From Allodiplogaster sudhausi (Eukaryota; Nematoda; Chromadorea; Rhabditida; Diplogasteridae): DNA of 64,000 nucleotides. Below are positions 57,481 to 64,000 of this stretch, piece by piece. The notes beneath the pieces are model-generated. The model made no database searches, was not told where the DNA came from, and saw only the letters and a program-made list of their open reading frames with translations. Position numbers and translations under genes: made by a program. The DNA is taken from positions 1,040,001 to 1,104,000 of the forward strand of contig CALZFC010000053.1 of assembly GCA_945643635.1 (NCBI GenBank), in the 5' to 3' direction. Each line of letters opens with the position of its first letter. Positions within the stretch are counted from its first letter, which is position 1.

Positions 57481-58859
57481 TTCTGCTCTCTCTCTGTCTT
57501 TCTCTGTCGTCTCTATGCTCTCTGCTCAGACCAGATTCCCTAGCACACTTGCTCTTTTCCCTCTTCCGGACGTTGCTGTGTCAGATTTGGAGTGCATAGC
57601 CTCCAGAGATATAAAAATGGAGCCAACTGCGCTGCGGTCGCATAATTCTTTTCTTCCTTCTTTTCCGTTAAGAATGTTGTATTTTGTAAACTTTATCTTT
57701 GATTTATACTTTATTTGCTGCGTGATTTTCTAATATTTTTCTTATATTTCTCCTCTTTCTTATACATATTTTGTGCCTTGCCGTATTTCACATTTCTTGC
57801 CCAGAGAAACGGACATGAACCTTTGGACAAGGATCTCTTCGCTTCTATTCGCATTTTGAAGCTGCAGCCGCAATTTTGTTACGGGAGATGGATATTGCTT
57901 GGACGATTCAATTTATAATCTTCTTCTGGTAATTGGATATTGTTTCCCTTTCCTAGATGTTCCTCTTATTTTCTCTTCACTTTCTATCCGACACCGACAT
58001 GATATATTCTCGCCTATAGCTTCCTCACTTCTTTCTCTCGCTCACTACCTTTTGCCTTTGCTTACCATTCTTTATCGCCGCTTCGATTTTTTGGGTCTTT
58101 ATTTTTCTATGTATTTTGCACACTCTTTATTTTTATATCACACTATTTCTCGCCCTCTTTCCCTCTTGATACTTCTTCATCTCTCTTTTTCTCTCTCTAT
58201 CTGTCTCTCTCACTTTATCGTTCTCTGTATGATCTTCTTTTGCACTAATCCTGGGAACGAACGCTGTTCGAATGATTTTCAAGGGAAAATCCTAATCCGG
58301 TCTCCATCCAGATTATGACTCATTCTTGACGTCTTTGCACTTTACGAACCTTTTCCAAATGCGTACTTTTCAAAATCCGTAAATCGTCGAGATTCATTCA
58401 TCATTCGTGTTTGCTCTTCTTATAATTACCAAATATATTTAAACGTCAATTTGTTTCCTTTTTTCATTACCTAGTATGATTACTTGAGAAAATGAGAGAG
58501 ACGGGTAGATTGATTAATTGACTAAGTTTCTTATTATTGTTAATTGGAAAATTGACAACACATGCCTAATTTCTTATGTTTGACTAACTGATTAAATATG
58601 CATTATATTCTACTAAATATTTTGCTTTTTAAAAAATCTCGAACCCTCCTCCTTTTTGAAATAGAATTAGTGCAGGAGGGCCGTCGTTCTACTCCCTTTT
58701 TTCCTTCCCCCCCCCCATTTTTCTCTTCTACATTCTCTCAGTCGTTCCCACTCTCGCTTTATCTCTTCATTCAAACTTTATTTTTGTTTCTTCTCTGACA
58801 TATTCAGTCTGCATCTTTTCAATAATTGGCGTTCATAAAGGTGTGAGATTGGTTCCGTG

Positions 58860-59140
58860 AGAGAGACAGAAAGAGAGAGAGAGATAATAAGAGAGGAAAA
58901 GATAGTGACAAGGAAGGACAGTAAGAGAGAGAGAGAGCGAGAGAAAGAGATAGAGAGAGAGAGAGAGAGAGCGAGAGAGAGGGAGAGAGAGAGGGAGAGA
59001 GAGAGGGAGAGAGAGGGAGAGAGAGGGAGAGAGAGGGAGAGAGAGAGGGAGAGAGAGATGGAGAGAGAGGGAGAGAGAGATTGAGAGAGAGAGGGAGAGA
59101 GAGAGAGGGGAGCGAGAGGGAGAGAGAGGGAGAGAGAGCC
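58860..59140. repeat. Long GA-rich tract with GGGA punctuation
   Basis: About 280 bp of GAGA with regularly spaced GGGA, giving an irregular higher-order pattern of roughly 8-16 bp. Confidence 0.9.
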
Positions 59141-60166
59141 AGCTAGCTCCCTTCCCGCGCACGCATACCTTTCTTTAGCTCTCAATCTGCCTTGCTCTTG
59201 ATTTCTCTCGCTCTTTTGATCTAACCACACACTGAACTTAATCGTCCTCTCTCTTCTCTCTTTCTCTCCGTCTCTCTCTATCCTTTCTCTCTCCCTCTCT
59301 CCTTCCATCTCTCTATCTCTCCATCTCTCTCTCTCTCCCTCTCTGTTCCCTTTGATCCCAGCGACGGGTGACCAGTAACTCGCTGATGCACTGCCTAATT
59401 GCAGCGAGCCGCACTGTCGCCAAGTCATTCGATCTCATCCTCCATTCTCTTCTTCTTCTTTTTATTTTCTTGCCGAAGGAAGGTGGAGAGAGAGAAAGAA
59501 AAAAAAGAAAGAAAGAGAGCGAAACAAAGAGAAGAGAGAGAGAGAAGAGATAGAGAGAGAAAGAAAGAAAGAGAGGAAAAAGCTTGACAAAAAAATGAAG
59601 CCCAAAGGGCGATTTAAACATGTTTGCGAAGGTTATTCCTGTCGTCCGTGTTCATGTATGTAAATGTTCCCGTACAATTTTTCAGCCCACGCAATCTTTT
59701 GGACTTTATGGCGGGCAAAAAAAGAGATGTCTACGTATTTATAACTTTAAATAATGATCTTTTTTTGCTTTTTCAGTTCGCTTGGACAACTTTTTAAAAT
59801 TGTATTTACATACATAGCTGTATTTCACTCCTACAGATTAGCGCAGAAGAGGGAACTGGAGTTATAAAACCTCAATGGATCGGGAGAGGGAAAGAAGTCT
59901 GCCATTCTTCGATATGCCTTTTCGCTCTCGAATCCACATTGTATGCCCGGTAGTGTCAGAGTAAGAAAGAAAGATGATTCATTTCAAAGCCACCGCGAAC
60001 ACTTTCGTATTCTTACATTGTCTCGATGCGGGTGGATTTTGAAATGGAGATTGAAACAATGGTTCCTTGGCAGGAATTCAGTGGGTTTCAAGGGAGACTT
60101 GGTGCATGGTTCTTAGAGAGTCTGCGAGTGTAGTGAGAGACGAGAGTGTGAGAGCAGGAGACGAGT

Positions 60167-60204
<38 letters not shown>

Positions 60205-62134
60205 CAGAGACAGAACAATCCGCCTACTGGACAACCTGACTCAATGTTCGTTACCACAACCTTTTTCTAGCAGTCCTCGCAACCGCATTATTCTTTCTCG
60301 TTCTTTTTTATAACCCCGCCGAAGTTTCAACTGAATAGCTCGAAGAGACTTCATGAGGGCAAATAATTCACTGGTGCGACACGCTTTCTGCAAAGGAATA
60401 CTGATATTTTAATGAAGATAACTTATTTAGTTTCGATTCATTTCATCCCCCTTCTATTTTTTTTTTCTATTTCACACCCACTGAAAGCAGAAGATTCGAA
60501 AGAAACCTTTGCTCTTTCTGCTCCGGGGTTTACCAAAGGAAAGTAATCATGAAGAAAAACTCGTTGTGTCTTTTTTCTGCCATGCTCTTTCTGGTTTCAG
60601 AAAGAGGTGATACAAACAACCTGAAAAAACCAGAGGAGTTTAAGAGAAAGAGGGAGAGAGAGAAAGGCGAGAGAGAGGGCGTGAGGTAAAAGAGGGAGAA
60701 ATAGATGAGACTAGAGTGAGAGAGAGAGAGAAAGAGAGAGAGAGAGCTAGGGAGAGAAATACATACTTAAAAGAGGGAGAGATGAACAAGAGGAGAGAGT
60801 GCGAGTGATAGAAGTAAAACAGTGAGTACGAACATTATGGAGCAGTGACCGGCCCATTGGCCCCCCTCTCATTTCCTTTCTCCCTCACTTTTTTTACCAG
60901 AGAGACTTTAGTGTTTTCGCTTTGGGCAAATCCAAAGGTCAGCTGCTTCTCTTTTTCCTCTCTTCCAAAGAAGCCATGAGGTCCAATTGGGCTCATCTTG
61001 AGATTGAGGATTACTGTATGTTTGATCTGCTACCGATTTGACATTGTGATGACTGCATCATCAATTCTGTCCTTCTGGCTACTTCCTTATTGGCCTTCGG
61101 TATGCTTTGTATCTATATAAGCGCGTGTCACGCAAATGAAGGAGCTGATGGTACAATCCTTGTTTTCCTTTAGCTCGCGCTCTCCTTTCACAGTCAGCTT
61201 TTCTTTTGTTTTCCGTGTGCTTTCTTCGAAATGCAAAAAAGGTTGTGGAGAAGCGCCGAAAAAGGGCAGTAACGAGAAAAAAAAGCAGTGGCTTACTGAT
61301 ATGTTAGTACGTAGTACCATTGTAGCATTTAGCAGGGGTAGAGGGAGAGTGAGAGACAGAGATTAAGAGAAAGAACGAGTAAACGTGGAGAGGGAAAGAG
61401 AGACAGAGGGAGAAGAAGAACGAGGGATCATGAGACAACCATCCTTTGCCAACACCCTCAAGGCTCAGAGCACAATTGGCGTGGACGAGAGAAAGAGAAA
61501 GCGAGAGGGAGGGAGAGAGAGAGAAAACGGAGATAGTGAGAGAATGAGAGCGAGCGAGAGGGAGAGAGACCGAGCATGAGTTCGAGAATGAGTAGTTAGT
61601 GGGCCGAGCAGAGAGAGAGTGCGAGCTTGCGGTCACTCTCCCAATCAGTGTCGCTTGAAGGCAGAGTGGCTATTGTGAGAATAGAGAGAGAAAGAGAGAG
61701 AGAGAGAATATGACAAGAGAGAACGAGAGAAAGAGAGTGAGAGAGAGATGAGTGAGCGGCTGGTATATAATCCTTCGGCTAGCACGGATAGTCGCTGGCT
61801 ATTATTGCATGCTGACTCACCATCAGCATGACTGTCATGACATTCTGCTTCTCCTTCTCTCTGCTCTCTCTTTCTTCCTCTGCTCTCCCGATATTGAAGA
61901 AGCTTGCGCCATCTTCTCCATGAGCATTGAAGATGGCCACTCACGTCTTGGTCAGTTATGTCCTAAATCTCATTTTCTCTCTTTCTTTTCCATCTGTCTC
62001 TCTCTCGTTGTCTCTCTCTCTTTTTCTCAATTCACTATCTGCCAACTTCTCTCTACACCTTTATATTTCGTTCTTTTCATTCTTTAGCCAAAAAGGACTT
62101 CGAAAGCGCATGACAAGAAGCTGTCCGGGGCATG

Positions 62135-62178
<44 letters not shown>

Positions 62179-62668
62179 TAGAGAGAGAGAGAGAGAGAGA
62201 GGGAGGGAGAGAGAGTGGCAAGGAGAGAACGAGAGGGAGAAGATGCAATGGAAGAGGAAGAAGAAGACTAGAGAGATAGAAGCCGGCCCCATCTTCCTGG
62301 GCGAGGAGATCACCTCCCCCCTTCTTCATGGTCGTTTTCATTCTGGGTTGTTCTGCTCGCCTTCTTTTTTTTGCTCCGGTGAGTGGTTGCCTCTTCCTCC
62401 CCCCTCTCCCACTCGCTTCCAGACCTCTATCCGCCTCCTTCTTAGGCCCTAATTCACTCGCGACGAAGGCCCTCTGGGCCCTAGAGGGGCCCTCGGTCCT
62501 GTGTACTCATCACTTTCTGAACATGGACATGGACGTGTGCGGGCATAAAGACACTACGGCAACACAAAGGCGCATACATATAGGCATATTTACACAAACA
62601 CACAAACATAGAAAAGAGGTGTATAACTAAGAGATACACAAGTACAGAAACACCTTGCCACCCACCCT

Positions 62669-62711
<43 letters not shown>

Positions 62712-63072
62712 ATTTCTCTTTCTCTCTCCCTCTTTTCTCTCTTTCTCTCGTCGCCTCCCCGGAGACCAGAGTTCCGGCCGGCGGAAATTGCTGATAATAA
62801 AGAGGAAATAGCAAAGCGAGCAGTCGGCTTCTTGTTCTGTTCAGTTCTGTTTCTCTGTTTCTCTGCCTCTTCTCTCTCTTTTTTTTTCTCTCTGTCGCTT
62901 TCTCTTTCTCTCTATTGCTCTCTCTCTCTCTCTACTCCTATTTCTAAATCGACGCTTCTCTCTCACGTTGATGTTCTCTTTTTCCGCATACAATTCTCCC
63001 TACTCTCCGCTTCTGTTCCTCTGACACTTTTTCGCCTCTCCTCGCGCCCTCTTTCCCTTCTCTCCCTCCCTG

Positions 63073-63112
<40 letters not shown>

Positions 63113-63249
63113 CTAAATCGCTCTTAATTGCATTTAGCTTATCCTTTCCTGGTCGGTCGCTTGAGAGAGAACCACTAAAAAGAGAAGAAAGTTCACCGTT
63201 TCCCATTATGACTTTCAGCTTCCGACCCTCGCATTCTTCGATGTCTCTC

Positions 63250-63355
63250 TCTCTTCTCTGCTTTCTCTCTTACCCTCTTCTCTCTCTTCTCTGCTTTCTC
63301 TCTTACCCTCTATCTCTCTCTTCTCTGCTTTCTCTCTTACCCTCTATCTCTCCCT
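63250..63355. repeat. Tandem repeat, unit about 32 bp
   Basis: CTTCTCTGCTTTCTCTCTTA followed by CCCTCT occurs three times in succession. Confidence 0.88.
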
Positions 63356-64000
63356 TTCCCTCTCCTTCATTATGTCTTATCTATGTATTGCTCTTTCGCT
63401 CTCATTTTCTCTTTTTTGTCTTTTTTTTCCTTAGCAATCTTCATTCTCTCGGCTATTAGCCCGGCGATCTCGACATGACATTTTTTGTGAATGTGATTTC
63501 TTCTCTGGATCAGGCAGGAAGCAAGAAAGGGGAAATGTAGGAAGAGAAAGAAGTGGGAAACAAGGAGAGTGTAAGAGAGAGAGAGAGAGAGACAGAGACA
63601 GATAGAAAGAGAGAGAGAGAGGGAGAAAGCATGAATGATTGGCAAAACATAAAGCTATAGAGAAGCAGAGAAGAAAGGGCAGCAATGCAAGAAGAGTGTT
63701 GCTGCCGTGTCCGCCCCGTCATCATCTCGCAGATTCATCATCCACATATTGGCTAGGTGACCGTCTCTTCCTCCCTATTTCTCTCTCTCCCCCTCTCTCT
63801 CCCTCTCGCTCTCTTTTCCTCTCTCTCTCTCCCTCTCTATATTTGCCTGCACTCTCTCTGAATCTCTCTCAAACTTCCTCTCTCTCTTTCTCATCCTTTC
63901 CCATCCTCTTCAACTTCTTTTTCCTTGCACTCGGTCGGAATGTTTTTCCTTCTTGCTCTCCATCAGATGTTTTCGCAAGTTTGGCAGAGTTCTTTTTGGT

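Larger units (their letters stand above)
48801..64000. other. Gene-poor region rich in CT/GA tracts
   Basis: I could support no gene on either strand. Pyrimidine-rich blocks on plus (for example 49070-49160, 49608-49790, 51230-51400, 51858-52230, 53180-53300, 54020-54200, 54820-54900, 56650-57030, 57430-57510, 62670-62760, 62870-63110, 63780-63900) alternate with purine-rich blocks (48833-48905, 50436-50527, 53450-53545, 53790-53900, 55255-55322, 55725-55815, 58860-59140, 60170-60205, 61330-61750, 62138-62240, 63550-63625). The long apparent frames are only translations of these repeats. Sequence between the blocks is ordinary but lacks convincing exons. Confidence 0.65.

Overview
The window is nematode DNA. 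The strongest evidence is a spliced seven-helix chemoreceptor of the nematode Srh/Sri type near 45 kb. Short introns, candidate trans-splice acceptors just upstream of start codons, and a BEL/Pao retroelement with a phlebovirus-like envelope region (a combination known from nematodes) fit this. Species cannot be told from the sequence. Exons below were joined by hand from splice signals, reading phase and protein resemblance; no search was run. | Layout. 0-5.7 kb: two divergent copies of a small one-RRM gene resembling CSTF2 (cleavage stimulation factor 64). 5.7-8.6 kb: a foldback element, CT/GA microsatellites and a relic last exon. 8.6-13.1 kb: a 19-exon glutamate carboxypeptidase II/NAALADase (M28 peptidase) gene of 750 codons on the plus strand. 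13.1-15.2 kb: spacer with degenerate tandem repeats, a hairpin and another relic exon. 15.25-42 kb: a second NAALADase copy, inverted and tail-to-tail with the first. It is spread over 26.7 kb and broken by a 400-bp hAT-like MITE (intron 1), an 8.9-kb BEL/Pao element (exon 2), about 11 kb of other genes and repeats (intron 2), a 1.15-kb TIR element (exon 4) and a frameshift (exon 14). | The most unusual part is inside intron 2, at 23.9-31.35 kb: two almost identical 1-kb inverted arms that meet TTAA on the outside. Between them lies a ten-exon minus-strand gene (990 aa) with a D(80)D(31)E acidic triad and Cys/His motifs, which looks like an uncharacterised RNase H-fold transposase/integrase. 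Plus-strand exons for one EGF repeat and one membrane helix sit inside the same arms, and possible tail exons, tandemly duplicated, lie just outside. A separate five-exon plus-strand gene of unknown function precedes the left arm. | 43.6-46.7 kb: the chemoreceptor gene, with tandem duplications at two of its splice sites. 46.7-64 kb: no gene recognised; dominated by CT/GA tracts that switch strand. | The genes do not form a pathway. The window reads as an inverted tandem duplication of a peptidase locus that has repeatedly been a landing site for mobile DNA; both NAALADase copies show damage.
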